Source of the DNA: Sporosarcina aquimarina
Lineage (GTDB): Bacteria > Bacillota > Bacilli > Bacillales_A > Planococcaceae
Length of the DNA: 59,008 nucleotides
Direction: 5' to 3'
Assembly (NCBI RefSeq): GCF_023715615.1
Contig: NZ_JAMBOM010000010.1
Coordinates: forward strand, 1-59,008
Of the stretch, positions 43,506 through 52,253 are shown one piece after another. A program made the position numbers and the translations under genes. Every line of letters starts with the position of its first letter. Position 1 is the first letter of the stretch. The notes beneath the pieces are model-generated. The model did no database searches, had not been told where the DNA came from, and saw nothing but the letters and a program-made list of their open reading frames with translations.

Positions 43506-45722
43506 ATGCGCAATATCTTCACGATTTTTAAGCGGGATGTGCGCAACATCTCTACAAACTGGGTAGCCGCGGTGCTGATTGGCGGCTTAATAGTCCTGCC
43601 TTCTTTGTACGCATGGCTCAATATTTATGCTTCTTCAGATCCATATGGCAGAACCGATAATTTGCCAATCGCTGTTGTCAATGAAGATAAGGGAGCGGAT
43701 GTGCAAGAGAAACATATTGACACAGGGAAAGAAATCGTCTCAACACTCAAGAAAAATCCATCCATGGAGTGGCACTTTGTATCCCGAAAAGAAGCAATGG
43801 ATGGAGTTGAGTACGGCGACTATTTTGCGGTCATGGTGTTACCAGAGAATTTGTCAGAACAACTTGCGTCAGTTGTATCTGGCAATCCTCAAAAAGCTGA
43901 AATCGACTACTTTGTCAATGAAAAATTAAACTCCATCGCACCGAAAATTACTGAAAAAGGTGCAACGGTGATTGTTGACCAGGTGAGTAGTCAATTCGTT
44001 TCCACTGTGAACGGTGTCATCTTTGACATGCTAAACAAACTTGGCCTTGAATTAGAACAAGACTTACCAGACGTTCAAAAATTCGAAAACTATGTGTTTG
44101 AAGCGGAAAAAAGTTTGCCAGAAATCTATGCTCTTCTAAATCGAGGATTAGGCGATGCGACAGATGCCCAAGCCATCATTCATGAAGCACAAGGCAAGTT
44201 GCCAGATGCAAAACAAATCACAGAGGATGGCCTTGGACAAATCAATCGAACATTAGGCTATTTAAACGAAGCAGAAAAGAAGTTAAATGAAATGTCTCCT
44301 AAAATTAAAGCTGATTTGAAAAAAGTAAGCGATATTTCTAATGAAGCAAACGATTTTTTAAAACAGTTACAAGGTGTTCAGTTGGACTTTACAGAGCTTG
44401 ACAAAGCGAAAAAATCATTGGATGATCGGATGTCCGCAAGTATTGAACGGGTTGATGGCGTCAAGCAAGATCTAGTTCGTTTGAAGGAAGTGGTGCAACA
44501 ATTACCAACACCGGATGAAAACCAGGATAACGAACAACAAACGACGCCCTCCTTATCCTCCCCAGACCTGTCAGGCAAACTGGATGATGCAATTACAAAA
44601 ACAGACAATTTGAAGAAGCTGTTACAAGAAGCACAAACAAATGCCCGTACAGTGAACAGCGTCGTTACAGGTAAAGCTGAGGAATTGGATCAGGCAGTTG
44701 ATGATTTACAAAAAATTGCCGGAAATACATCCGTTGAATTAGATGCCTTCATGAAAGAATATGTCAATACGATTGAACCGACTGTGAAAAAAGAAGTCGC
44801 TACAGCAAAAAGTACGCTCGGAAAGGCTAAAGGACTTCTAACTGAAATTCAATCCACCCTTCCAAAAGTGCAAACGATTCTTGGTAACTCAGATCGGGAA
44901 TTGGCTAAAGGAAAAGAAACAATCGAAAAAGCTGTAACTGAGTATCCGTACGTATCTGAAAAAGTAAATCAATTAGCGGAGAAAATCCGTAGCATTCAAG
45001 GTGAAACGGATATTAATCAGATAATTGAATTGTTACAAAATGATCCGAATGCTGAAAAAACGTTCTTTGAAGAACCAATCCAATTAAAGGAAAATCGGTT
45101 ATACTCGATTGAGAATTACGGAACGGGTATGACACCGTTCTATACAGTGCTCTCCCTCTGGGTCGGTTGTCTTCTTCTCATCTCTTTACTTTCTACGGAT
45201 GTGCATGGAGAGGAGTTTACTACACGACAAGTCTACTTCGGACGTCTTCTGACATTCGGTTTGATCGGCTTACTGCAAATGTTCATTGTCGTTGCGGGAG
45301 ACCTATTGTTGCTCGATGTTCATATTCGCGAACCATTTTGGTTTGTAGTGTTCGGAGTAATCATTAGCGTGGTCTTCATGTCAATTGTCTACACGCTCGT
45401 TTCTGTATTTGGTGACGTCGGTAAAGCCATGGCGATTGTCATGCTCGTTTTACAAATTGCAGGCTCAGGTGGAACGTATCCGGTTGTATTGCTACCCGAC
45501 TTTTTCGGGATGATCAACCCGTTCTTACCGTTTACGTATGCCATTGACGTTATGCGTGAAGCGGTTGGTGGAATCGTTTGGGAACGAGTTGCAAAAGATT
45601 TGTCATTCCTAGCTTGCTGTTCGATTGCGTTTATCCTGTTCGGTGCACTGCTCAAAGAGCGCATTAATAAAGGAACAAATAAGCTATTGAAAAAATCGAA
45701 AGAAGCTGGGATTTTCCATTAA
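43506..45722 (+). CDS. YhgE/Pip domain protein
   Basis: A 738-residue protein of the YhgE/Pip (phage infection protein) family. It has an N-terminal membrane helix in VAAVLIGGLIVLPSLYAWLNI, the extracytoplasmic stretch ASSDPYGRTDNLPIAVVNEDKGA, a long alpha-helical, coiled-coil-rich domain of about 480 residues, and a C-terminal ABC-2-like membrane domain of about five or six helices (MTPFYTVLSLWVGCLLLISLL onwards). Lactococcal Pip is the receptor-like protein needed by c2-type phages; EsaA in type VII secretion shares this architecture. No other T7SS genes are present. AAAGGAAGG lies ahead of the start. Single-gene unit with its own terminator. Confidence 0.88.
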   Translation: MRNIFTIFKRDVRNISTNWVAAVLIGGLIVLPSLYAWLNIYASSDPYGRTDNLPIAVVNEDKGADVQEKHIDTGKEIVSTLKKNPSMEWHFVSRKEAMDGVEYGDYFAVMVLPENLSEQLASVVSGNPQKAEIDYFVNEKLNSIAPKITEKGATVIVDQVSSQFVSTVNGVIFDMLNKLGLELEQDLPDVQKFENYVFEAEKSLPEIYALLNRGLGDATDAQAIIHEAQGKLPDAKQITEDGLGQINRTLGYLNEAEKKLNEMSPKIKADLKKVSDISNEANDFLKQLQGVQLDFTELDKAKKSLDDRMSASIERVDGVKQDLVRLKEVVQQLPTPDENQDNEQQTTPSLSSPDLSGKLDDAITKTDNLKKLLQEAQTNARTVNSVVTGKAEELDQAVDDLQKIAGNTSVELDAFMKEYVNTIEPTVKKEVATAKSTLGKAKGLLTEIQSTLPKVQTILGNSDRELAKGKETIEKAVTEYPYVSEKVNQLAEKIRSIQGETDINQIIELLQNDPNAEKTFFEEPIQLKENRLYSIENYGTGMTPFYTVLSLWVGCLLLISLLSTDVHGEEFTTRQVYFGRLLTFGLIGLLQMFIVVAGDLLLLDVHIREPFWFVVFGVIISVVFMSIVYTLVSVFGDVGKAMAIVMLVLQIAGSGGTYPVVLLPDFFGMINPFLPFTYAIDVMREAVGGIVWERVAKDLSFLACCSIAFILFGALLKERINKGTNKLLKKSKEAGIFH

Positions 45723-45730
45723 CTAAAAAA

Positions 45731-45762
45731 GCACTTCAGCTGTCGATTGACAGTTGAAGTGC
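45731..45762. terminator. bidirectional terminator
   Basis: GCACTTCAGCTGTC/GACAGTTGAAGTGC with a four-base loop, flanked by a run of A on one side and T on the other. It serves YhgE on the plus strand and the membrane gene on the minus strand. Confidence 0.9.
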
Positions 45763-45781
45763 TTTTTGTATGAACACATGT

Positions 45782-46207
45782 CTACTTTTCAAATTTGAAG
45801 AAGATGCCTAGCACTGCCCCGAAAATTGCATGACCCAGTACCCAATAGAGAAAAGCTAAACCATCAGTAAGTTCTGGTGTGCGATCGGATAATGCTGTAG
45901 TTGGAAATAATGCGATCCCGATGATGACGCTACCTACCGCACAAATCGGAAGTGCTCTTTTTTTCCACGATGGACGCAGTTGAAACAGCAAATAAAACCC
46001 AAGTGCAACTGCAATCGAGACGATAAGGTGAAAGAACACTTCTACCCATTCTGGGAAGGCGATATCCCCCACAATAGGTATGTAATCGACATTGAGCAAG
46101 AATGTGTACACTTTCTCGCCTGTAGCATACTCAATCCATTTGAATAAGAATGGTAGGATCAACCCGCCAATTAGCCCATAGCTAACTGCCCAAAGAATCC
46201 GTTTCAA
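45782..46207 (-). CDS. four-helix membrane protein
   Basis: A 141-residue membrane protein with helices at about residues 5-22, 57-76, 86-103 and 117-137, and the loop FPEWVEVFFHLIVSIAVALG. The start TTG overlaps the photolyase stop (TTGA) and the ribosome site GAGGG lies in the photolyase tail, so it is translationally coupled to that gene. No family assigned with certainty; a YagU/DUF1440-like protein is one possibility. The coupling hints at a role linked to light or DNA-damage stress, but nothing more. Confidence 0.65.
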   Translation of the reverse strand: MKRILWAVSYGLIGGLILPFLFKWIEYATGEKVYTFLLNVDYIPIVGDIAFPEWVEVFFHLIVSIAVALGFYLLFQLRPSWKKRALPICAVGSVIIGIALFPTTALSDRTPELTDGLAFLYWVLGHAIFGAVLGIFFKFEK

Positions 46208-47628
46208 GCTGAGCCCTCTTTTTTGCCTTTTATGAGCGCATAGGCATCAAGAGCACGGGCTCGAGCGGTTGAATGGTCAACAATCGGGAACGGATAAGTC
46301 TCACCAAGGATAACCCCTGCACCAACCAGAACATCTTCAGGGACATTATGAGGTTCATGGAGGAATACATCTGGGAGTGCAGCTAATTCAGGAACCCACT
46401 TCCTAATATAAGCTCCATTTTTATCGAATTTCTTACTTTGCATTGTCGGATTAAATATTCTAAAATACGGTGCCGCATCAAATCCAGAACCTGCTACCCA
46501 CTGCCACCCTAATGTATTGTTAGCGACGTCAAAGTCGACGAGCGTTTCACGAAACCACTCCGCTCCTAACCGCCAATCAATTAGCAAGTGTTTAATAAGG
46601 AAGGATGCGACAACCATTCTCACACGGTTATGGATCGTCCCTGTTTCCCATAATTCACGCATCCCTGCATCAACGAGAGGGTAGCCAGTCTTCCCTTTCT
46701 TCCACGCACTCAGTCCTTCTGAATCTTCAAGCCAAGGAAAATGGAGAAACTCTGAACGTAACGGTCGCTCTGTAATGTCCGGAAAATGATACAGCTGGTA
46801 GTACGAAAATTCTCGCCATGCAAGCTGCCTAAGGAATGCTTCGGGCTGAGGTGCAATCCCTTCTTCCTGCGCATTTCTTACAGCATGCCAAAGAGCTCGT
46901 ATGCTCATATTTCCAGATGCTAAAAAACCGGACAGTCTGGAGGTACCGTACATTGCTGGGAAGTCACGTTTGGATTCATATTGCTTTAGTCTTTTGTCGC
47001 GAAAGTTTTCCCATTGTTCAAAAGAAGCAGTTTCGCCGGGTGTCCATTCTTCTTGAAGTGAGGCATCCCAATCAATCGAAGACCGTAAACCTGATTGTTC
47101 CAATGGTATTGTTTCTGGATACACTTGAACCCAGCTCGTCAATGTGGTGGGTGCAGGCATCGGCCACGGAATCGTCTGTTGCTGTAAAGATTTCCAAAAC
47201 GCACCAAAGACTTTATACGGCTGACCAGTACCTGTTTTTAAAAGGGTAGGCTCCAGCAACATATTCGAAGGAAAACGTTGAATGTCTATTTCCGATAAGG
47301 ATACTGTTTCAAGCAAGTCCACTTCTTCTCTTCGGGAAACGGGATCTACTTGTCCATTAAAGTAGATAGCATCTGCTTGGGTTTCGGTTGCGAGTCTAAA
47401 TAAAACTCTTGAGGCGGGTCCTTTTAAAATTGTCAATGCGATTCCTAACTCCAAGAGCTGTTGCTCAAGGTGCTTAAGGGATTCATACACCCACCAATCC
47501 GCAGCCGTCGGTGACGTATGGTCCGGGAGAACGAATACAGGAAGCACTTGACCACATTCTGACGCCTTGTTTAAAGCAGGATGATCATGCAGGCGTAAAT
47601 CATTTCTGAACCAGACAATTGTTTTCAA
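46204..47628 (-). CDS. phrB: deoxyribodipyrimidine photolyase
   Basis: A 474-residue class I CPD photolyase. It starts KTIVWFRNDLRLHDHPAL (the antenna-binding alpha/beta domain, about residues 1-130). The C-terminal FAD domain carries FLRQLAWREFSYYQLYHFP, KTGYPLVDAGMRELWETGTIHNR, SFLIKHLLIDWRLGAEWF and DVANNTLGWQWVAGSGFDAAPYFRIFNP, with the DNA-repair tryptophans and the FAD-binding N-N-x-G-W motif in place. It repairs UV cyclobutane pyrimidine dimers using blue light. The start is TTG with AGGAGG six bases upstream. The next gene overlaps its stop by four bases. Confidence 0.93.
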   Translation of the reverse strand: MKTIVWFRNDLRLHDHPALNKASECGQVLPVFVLPDHTSPTAADWWVYESLKHLEQQLLELGIALTILKGPASRVLFRLATETQADAIYFNGQVDPVSRREEVDLLETVSLSEIDIQRFPSNMLLEPTLLKTGTGQPYKVFGAFWKSLQQQTIPWPMPAPTTLTSWVQVYPETIPLEQSGLRSSIDWDASLQEEWTPGETASFEQWENFRDKRLKQYESKRDFPAMYGTSRLSGFLASGNMSIRALWHAVRNAQEEGIAPQPEAFLRQLAWREFSYYQLYHFPDITERPLRSEFLHFPWLEDSEGLSAWKKGKTGYPLVDAGMRELWETGTIHNRVRMVVASFLIKHLLIDWRLGAEWFRETLVDFDVANNTLGWQWVAGSGFDAAPYFRIFNPTMQSKKFDKNGAYIRKWVPELAALPDVFLHEPHNVPEDVLVGAGVILGETYPFPIVDHSTARARALDAYALIKGKKEGSA

Positions 47629-47644
47629 AAAAGCCCTCCTAAAA

Positions 47645-47670
47645 AAGGGCCGCACTTTATGGCGGCCCTT
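47645..47670 (-). terminator. terminator of the EAL gene
   Basis: Perfect stem AAGGGCCGC/GCGGCCCTT with an eight-base loop, followed on the minus strand by TTTTTTA, 12 bases beyond the stop of the EAL-domain gene and just before the photolyase ribosome site. Confidence 0.88.
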
Positions 47671-47682
47671 GAACTAATCTTA

Positions 47683-48672
47683 TTATAGCGGTGATAGGGC
47701 TGGTTTTCCAAAAAAGTAACCTTGAAAAAGCTGGTAGCCTTTCTTCTTTAACCACTCGAAATCTTCTTCCCTTTCGATTCCTTCAGCAAGTGGAACAGAA
47801 CCGCTCTCTTTAGCTTTCATCAAGAATAACTCTGCATTTTTTTGTTTTTTCACGTCCAATGAGACACCATCTACAAATGATCGATCCAGCTTCATATAAT
47901 GTGGCTTTAAATCTGATAATAATTCCACTGTACTATAACCTTCCCCTACATCATCAAGTGCATAATTGAATCCTTTGTCTCGATAATATCTTAATATTGT
48001 TTTTAAGTGTTCAACATCATCTACTTTGTCTGTCTCAACAACTTCAAAGACAAGTTGGAATGGGTCGATATTGAACTGTTCAGCCACTGCAACGGTCGAT
48101 TGCAAACAAAACTCAGGTGAATATATTGATGTAGGTACAAAGTTGATGAAGGCTTTTTTATTAATAAGAGGTGCTGCATGACGCACTGCAGTAATCCGAC
48201 ATAACCGATCGAGTGCGTAAAGTCTTCCACGTGACCTAGCCGCCGCAAATGCTTCATCTGGATAAATCATACGCCCATCAGGCGAATGGAATCGAGCCAA
48301 TAGCTCGTAGCCAAAAACAGCGCGTTCTGCGTCAACTATCGGCTGATAAAAGGAAATGACGCGTTCTTGTTGGATGAGATCATCAATCCACTGTGAAGTG
48401 AACACTTCATCAACTTCTATGAGGGACCTCCAAGTTCCCTCTCCAGATATCCTAAAGTATAATTTCTTCATATCTAAAAAATCTCGTGCGAAGTCAGTTA
48501 AATCTCGAAGACCAGATTCATTAACGGTAAATACAGAGCTATTCTCCTCGTTAAAAGTCCCCAGAGCATGCAGTCGTTCCATGTGCTCTAGTAGCATATT
48601 GCACTGTGTTCGGTCATCCACCCTTACTTCTATTTGTAAGTCAGTTACTAAACATGTCGTTTTACAAGTCAA
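47683..48672 (-). CDS. EAL domain cyclic-di-GMP phosphodiesterase
   Basis: A 329-residue cytoplasmic protein: an unclassified N-terminal domain of about 105 residues and then an EAL domain. The catalytic set looks complete: YELLARF (the EAL motif as ELL), FINFVPTSI, FEVVETD, YALDDVGEGYS (the DDFG-type pair as DD-V-G), YMKLDRSFV, LAEGIEREED and QGYFFGKP. It should hydrolyse c-di-GMP. No membrane helix or receiver domain is present, so the input signal would come through the N-terminal domain. TTG start after GGAGGG. Confidence 0.87.
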   Translation of the reverse strand: MTCKTTCLVTDLQIEVRVDDRTQCNMLLEHMERLHALGTFNEENSSVFTVNESGLRDLTDFARDFLDMKKLYFRISGEGTWRSLIEVDEVFTSQWIDDLIQQERVISFYQPIVDAERAVFGYELLARFHSPDGRMIYPDEAFAAARSRGRLYALDRLCRITAVRHAAPLINKKAFINFVPTSIYSPEFCLQSTVAVAEQFNIDPFQLVFEVVETDKVDDVEHLKTILRYYRDKGFNYALDDVGEGYSTVELLSDLKPHYMKLDRSFVDGVSLDVKKQKNAELFLMKAKESGSVPLAEGIEREEDFEWLKKKGYQLFQGYFFGKPALSPL

Positions 48673-48789
48673 TTCAAACCCTCCGTCCTATTCCGCATTT
48701 CGAATCACCTAATTAATAATTAATTGTAATCGATTACTCCTAGTTATGGCAAGCATCAGACTACGAAATGCCTATGGAAAACAAAAAAT

Positions 48790-48827
48790 AACAGCATGCC
48801 CCATGGTACTTTTAGGGACATGCTGTT
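48790..48827 (-). terminator. terminator of the APC permease gene
   Basis: AACAGCATGCCCC/GGGACATGCTGTT hairpin with a 12-base loop, followed on the minus strand by ATTTTTTG, about 20 bases after the permease stop. Confidence 0.85.
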
Positions 48828-48848
48828 ATTCAAGATTTATATGTCGAA

Positions 48849-50381
48849 TTACGTAGGTAAACCTGTTCCCGTTGTATCTGTAGTTTTAGGCTTTGGTCGT
48901 TCCGTTTGTACTTCAACAGTGGTATCCACTTCAGACTCTATCGTCTTCCCGAGCATATAATATTCTGTTTCTTCCTGAGTTAGACTATTATAGCGCTTTT
49001 GGATGACACTATAGAAAATTCCTCCAAGTACTGCCCAACAGACTAACAAAATATAAGATGGTGTTGTCAGCGAAGCTGGAGAAAATGGAACGAGCAATAA
49101 TAGTAAGAACGCGATACTAGCTACAATTCCGAATAACGCGAGTCCTTTTTTAATAGGAGCGATTTCCCTATTGGCTTCTTCTGCTCCCCAAGCAAGTACT
49201 TTATACGCCGCGATGCACGTAAATAAGTACGCTACAGTTACTCCTGTAGAAGACATGTCCACGATCCATGAAAGTGCTTGGCGACCGAACCAAGGAGTAG
49301 GAAGAGTAATGAGTGTTACAAACCAAATGCCCCATACGGGCGTCTGATTCTTTTTCGAAATCGTTCTAAACATGTCCGGTAATGCTCGAGCACGAGCCAT
49401 AGAGAAAAGAAGACGACTGGATGACATATAGAATCCGTTTAGGCCAGTAAAGATTCCCATCATAATCGCAACTGCCATAATAATGAGTCCACCATATCCA
49501 AGTGCGGAATTCACGACTTCACCTGTCAACCAAAGGCTACCATCTCCTACTGATGAACCAGTAGGGAATGTCCACGCTGTTAAGCCAATCATTACAGCAT
49601 ATATAAGGAAGGATGCAAATAATGAAGCTACAATGAGCATCGTCGCTTTTCGAGGTGAGAAATTAAACTCTTCTGCTGCTTGTGGAACATTGTCGAATCC
49701 GACATATGCCCAAGGTGCAATTGCCAATATGACAAGAATCGATGTTAAAATGGATTGGTTGCTGCTAAAAAGAGGTTTCATATTTTCAAATGGAGCTTCT
49801 GTTATGCCAAATGTAAACGCCCCGAGCACTACAACACCTGTAACTAATAGAATACTGAAGTAAAACTGAATACGTCCTGAAATGTTAGTTCCTGTTGAGT
49901 TAATGAAAGCAAACAACAAGATGATTATTGAAGATATTATAACCTCCGGCAAATAGACATCCCAGCCTGCAACACTATATAGATAGAATTGCTTCATAAA
50001 ACCAGGTGCTAAGAACTTAAGAAGTAATGAAAATGCTGAAGCGTTTAATGCGACAATTGATATGTATCCAAGTGATAGAAACCACCCGCATATAAATGCC
50101 CAAATTTTACCTGCTCCAATAAAGGCGTATGTAAACCCGCCTCCGGATACTGGGAATTTCTTAATCATTACCCCATAGCTAGATGCGATGACCATCATCA
50201 CTAGCGCTCCGATTAGCAAACCAATCATGGCGCCTAGTGGTCCTGATTCCCCAATCCAATCACCTGGAAGAATAAAGGCTCCCCACCCAACGGATGATCC
50301 TAGCGCAATTGCGAAGACCCATGATGGTTTAAGCGTTTTCGTTAACTTTCTGCGCTTCTGATGCGCATCTGTCTGATCCAT
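48849..50381 (-). CDS. APC family amino acid permease
   Basis: A 510-residue transporter with about 12 membrane helices. The first helix carries VFAIALGSSVGWGAFILPGDWIGESGPLGAMIG, the G-S-x-G-x-G substrate/ion-binding loop of the APC superfamily, and helix six begins ILAIAPWAYVGFDNVPQAAEEF. The C-terminal 35 residues (YYMLGKTIESEVDTTVEVQTERPKPKTTDTTG) form a hydrophilic cytoplasmic tail. Amino-acid or amine specificity cannot be read from the sequence. It is a single-gene unit with a strong terminator. Confidence 0.9.
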   Translation of the reverse strand: MDQTDAHQKRRKLTKTLKPSWVFAIALGSSVGWGAFILPGDWIGESGPLGAMIGLLIGALVMMVIASSYGVMIKKFPVSGGGFTYAFIGAGKIWAFICGWFLSLGYISIVALNASAFSLLLKFLAPGFMKQFYLYSVAGWDVYLPEVIISSIIILLFAFINSTGTNISGRIQFYFSILLVTGVVVLGAFTFGITEAPFENMKPLFSSNQSILTSILVILAIAPWAYVGFDNVPQAAEEFNFSPRKATMLIVASLFASFLIYAVMIGLTAWTFPTGSSVGDGSLWLTGEVVNSALGYGGLIIMAVAIMMGIFTGLNGFYMSSSRLLFSMARARALPDMFRTISKKNQTPVWGIWFVTLITLPTPWFGRQALSWIVDMSSTGVTVAYLFTCIAAYKVLAWGAEEANREIAPIKKGLALFGIVASIAFLLLLLVPFSPASLTTPSYILLVCWAVLGGIFYSVIQKRYNSLTQEETEYYMLGKTIESEVDTTVEVQTERPKPKTTDTTGTGLPT

Positions 50382-50521
50382 ATGTAAGTTCCCCCTAAAA
50401 AATCTTTCTTAGATTTATTCCCTACTCGGCAGAACTAAAACCTATTATTCGGGAAAAAATAAAATTAGAATTCACTACATCTAAATGTGTGGGTAAGAAA
50501 CGTTTTGTGAAGGAGTAAAAG

Positions 50522-50546
50522 GTTTCAGAAAACATGGTGCGGGTAT
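50522..50546 (+). promoter_or_regulatory. sigma-B promoter
   Basis: GTTTCA, 13 bases, GGGTAT, matching the general-stress consensus GTTTaa-N13-15-GGGTAT. It ends 53 bases before the ATG of the stress-protein gene. This makes the gene a predicted member of the sigma-B regulon. Confidence 0.8.
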
Positions 50547-50598
50547 TCTCAGACTAGCAACGAAATCTAATAGAAAAAATTTCAGGAGGCGGTTTAAC

Positions 50599-51084
50599 AT
50601 GGTAAAGCGACAAGTAGTAGGCTACTATGAAAGTGAAAATGATGCGATTCTAGCAATTGAAGACTTGAAAAGACAAGGCTATTCATCAGATGAAATTTCA
50701 GTGATTAGTAAAGAGCGTGAACATGTTAACACTGTAGTTGAAGAAACTGGAACACATGCAACGGATGGTGCGGCAACAGGAGCCGCGACAGGCGGTGTCT
50801 TAGGTGGACTTGGCGGTGTATTAGCAGGTATTGGAGCGCTTGCGATTCCTGGTATCGGTCCAATTATCGCTGCTGGCCCGATTGTTGCAGGAATTACGGG
50901 TGCTGCTGCAGGTGCGGGTGTTGGTGGTTTAGCTGGTGCTCTCATTGGTATGGGGATTCCTGAAGAAGAAGCCTACCAATACAATAATCATTTCGATGAA
51001 GGTAAAATTCTTGTTCTTGTGGATGGGGATTATCCACGTAGAGCTGATCATGATCTAGATGAATACAACCGTACCCTTCTATAA
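50599..51084 (+). CDS. general stress protein, YflT-type domain
   Basis: A 161-residue protein with an N-terminal YflT/GsiB-like heat-induced stress domain (VVGYYESENDAILAIEDLKRQGYSSDEISVISKE) and a long glycine/alanine-rich hydrophobic centre (TGGVLGGLGGVLAGIGALAIPG repeated with GITGAAAGAGVGGLAGAL) that may dip into or associate with membrane. The C-terminus is charged (YNNHFDEGKILVLVDG). AGGAGG precedes the ATG. The sigma-B promoter just upstream predicts induction by heat, salt, ethanol or starvation. Confidence 0.88.
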   Translation: MVKRQVVGYYESENDAILAIEDLKRQGYSSDEISVISKEREHVNTVVEETGTHATDGAATGAATGGVLGGLGGVLAGIGALAIPGIGPIIAAGPIVAGITGAAAGAGVGGLAGALIGMGIPEEEAYQYNNHFDEGKILVLVDGDYPRRADHDLDEYNRTLL

Positions 51085-51098
51085 GGAAGCGGTTCTCT

Positions 51099-51126
51099 CC
51101 CCCTTTTCCATTTTCTGGAAAGGGGG
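51099..51126 (+). terminator. terminator of the stress-protein gene
   Basis: CCCCCTTTTCCA/TGGAAAGGGGG with a five-base loop and TTTTTG following, 15 bases beyond the stop. Confidence 0.88.
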
Positions 51127-51207
51127 TTTTTGTGTGGGCATCGAAAAACGGTGCGAGGCGTGCTATACTGTAGCAATGGCATGGAAAGAACGGAGGCGGA
51201 ATGGAAT

Positions 51208-51384
51208 ATGCAATATAATCAGCAAAAGATGGCACAGCTTGTGAAAAAGGAGCCAGAGCTATCTACACGGTTGACTCAGATTATGAAGGAGCACGAATTG
51301 GAGCGGGCTTTTGCGTTGAAGGCGCTGTATCACGCGGAAGTGAAGGATAGCGGACGGTTTATGAAGCCGTATCAGGAGTTGTAA
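51208..51384 (+). CDS. hypothetical protein, 58 aa
   Basis: A small soluble protein MQYNQQKMAQLVKKEPELST onwards, ending DSGRFMKPYQEL. It is strongly charged and predicted helical. GGAGG lies 12 bases before the ATG at 51208, rather far; the upstream in-frame codons in the longer frame lack any site. It has its own terminator, which supports a real gene. The family is unnamed; it looks conserved-type rather than random. Confidence 0.6.
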   Translation: MQYNQQKMAQLVKKEPELSTRLTQIMKEHELERAFALKALYHAEVKDSGRFMKPYQEL

Positions 51385-51390
51385 GACATA

Positions 51391-51431
51391 AAAGCACGGA
51401 CATCCCATTTTTGAAGGGGTGTCCGTGCTTT
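51391..51431 (+). terminator. Rho-independent terminator
   Basis: AAAGCACGGACA/TGTCCGTGCTTT with a 17-base loop, followed by TTCAATT. It lies just after the 58-residue gene. Confidence 0.82.
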
Positions 51432-51455
51432 TTCAATTAGTATAAATTGTAGACT

Positions 51456-51584
51456 GTGTTGACTTCCACTTCAGACGGACACTTTCCGCGGGCTCGAACT
51501 CAGCCTCCTCGATCGCTTCGCTCACTGCGGGGTCTTCGTCCTTCGCTGATTCCGCAGGAGTCGCCGTCTTCCGTTTCAATCAAC
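51456..51584 (-). repeat. GC-rich interspersed repeat, copy 2
   Basis: On the minus strand it carries GGAAGACGG, CGACTCC, ATCAGCG, GACCCCGCAG, GAGGAGGCT, CGGAAAG and TCTGAAG in the same order as 37551-37687. The copies differ at several points (for example GCGTGCGTC there, GAAGGACGA here), so they are old rather than recent duplicates. It lies between convergent genes. Confidence 0.75.
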
Positions 51585-51623
51585 GGAGATTGTTAACGAT
51601 AGCATATTCATCTGAATCAGTTA

Positions 51624-52178
51624 TTAATAGTAAGGAGAGATTAAGAGATAGACTAGGACGCCGGTAAAGCTGACGTAGAGCCAGATGGGCATGGTGAAAC
51701 GGACGATTTTTCGATGACGTTCGATTTCTCCATTCCATGCACGTGCTACGCTTGTTAAAGCTAGTGGTACGATTGCTGCTGCTAAGAGGATGTGCGTAAT
51801 TAGGATGAAAAAGTAGAATCCTTTCATGAATCCGCTGCCACCGAATGGTGTCGATTCCGCCAAGAAGTGATACATTACATAGGTGATCAGGAAGAAGAAT
51901 GTCGTCACGAATGCTGCGTATATGAATCGCTTATGTACCGTGATATTGCGTTTTTTAATGGCGATCAAAGCCCCTACCAGAAACAGAAATGTAAAGGTAT
52001 TGAAGATCGCATTGAGCATCGGAAGAATTGTAATATCAAATGCATCAAAGTTTTCGACTCCAGGTATTCCTGAAAGAATCCCGATTGCACCGATTAGAAT
52101 GACCGATACAATGATGATGAACGGCTTATAATTCCGCTTTTTTATAGGCGTTTCAATTGTAGAAGACGCGTTTTTCAA
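51624..52178 (-). CDS. DUF420 (CtaM-like) membrane protein
   Basis: A 184-residue protein with five or six membrane helices of family DUF420, the CtaM/YozB group implicated in maturation of heme-copper oxidase (aa3/qox) in Bacillales. Characteristic segments are LPMLNAIFNTFTFLFLVGALIA, KRNITVHKRFIYAAFVTTFFFLITYVMYHF (conserved histidines H82-, H103-type), ILITHILLAAAIVPLALTSV and HRKIVRFTMPIWLYVSFTGVLVYLL. The several conserved histidines fit copper or heme handling. The start is a TTG at 52178 with GGAG upstream. No oxidase genes lie nearby. Confidence 0.85.
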   Translation of the reverse strand: MKNASSTIETPIKKRNYKPFIIIVSVILIGAIGILSGIPGVENFDAFDITILPMLNAIFNTFTFLFLVGALIAIKKRNITVHKRFIYAAFVTTFFFLITYVMYHFLAESTPFGGSGFMKGFYFFILITHILLAAAIVPLALTSVARAWNGEIERHRKIVRFTMPIWLYVSFTGVLVYLLISPYY

Positions 52179-52253
52179 TGTTACCACTCCATTGCTAGTA
52201 AATTGTCGTACCTTTCCAGTTTACCATATGAGGAAAGGCCGAGCCACTTCACA

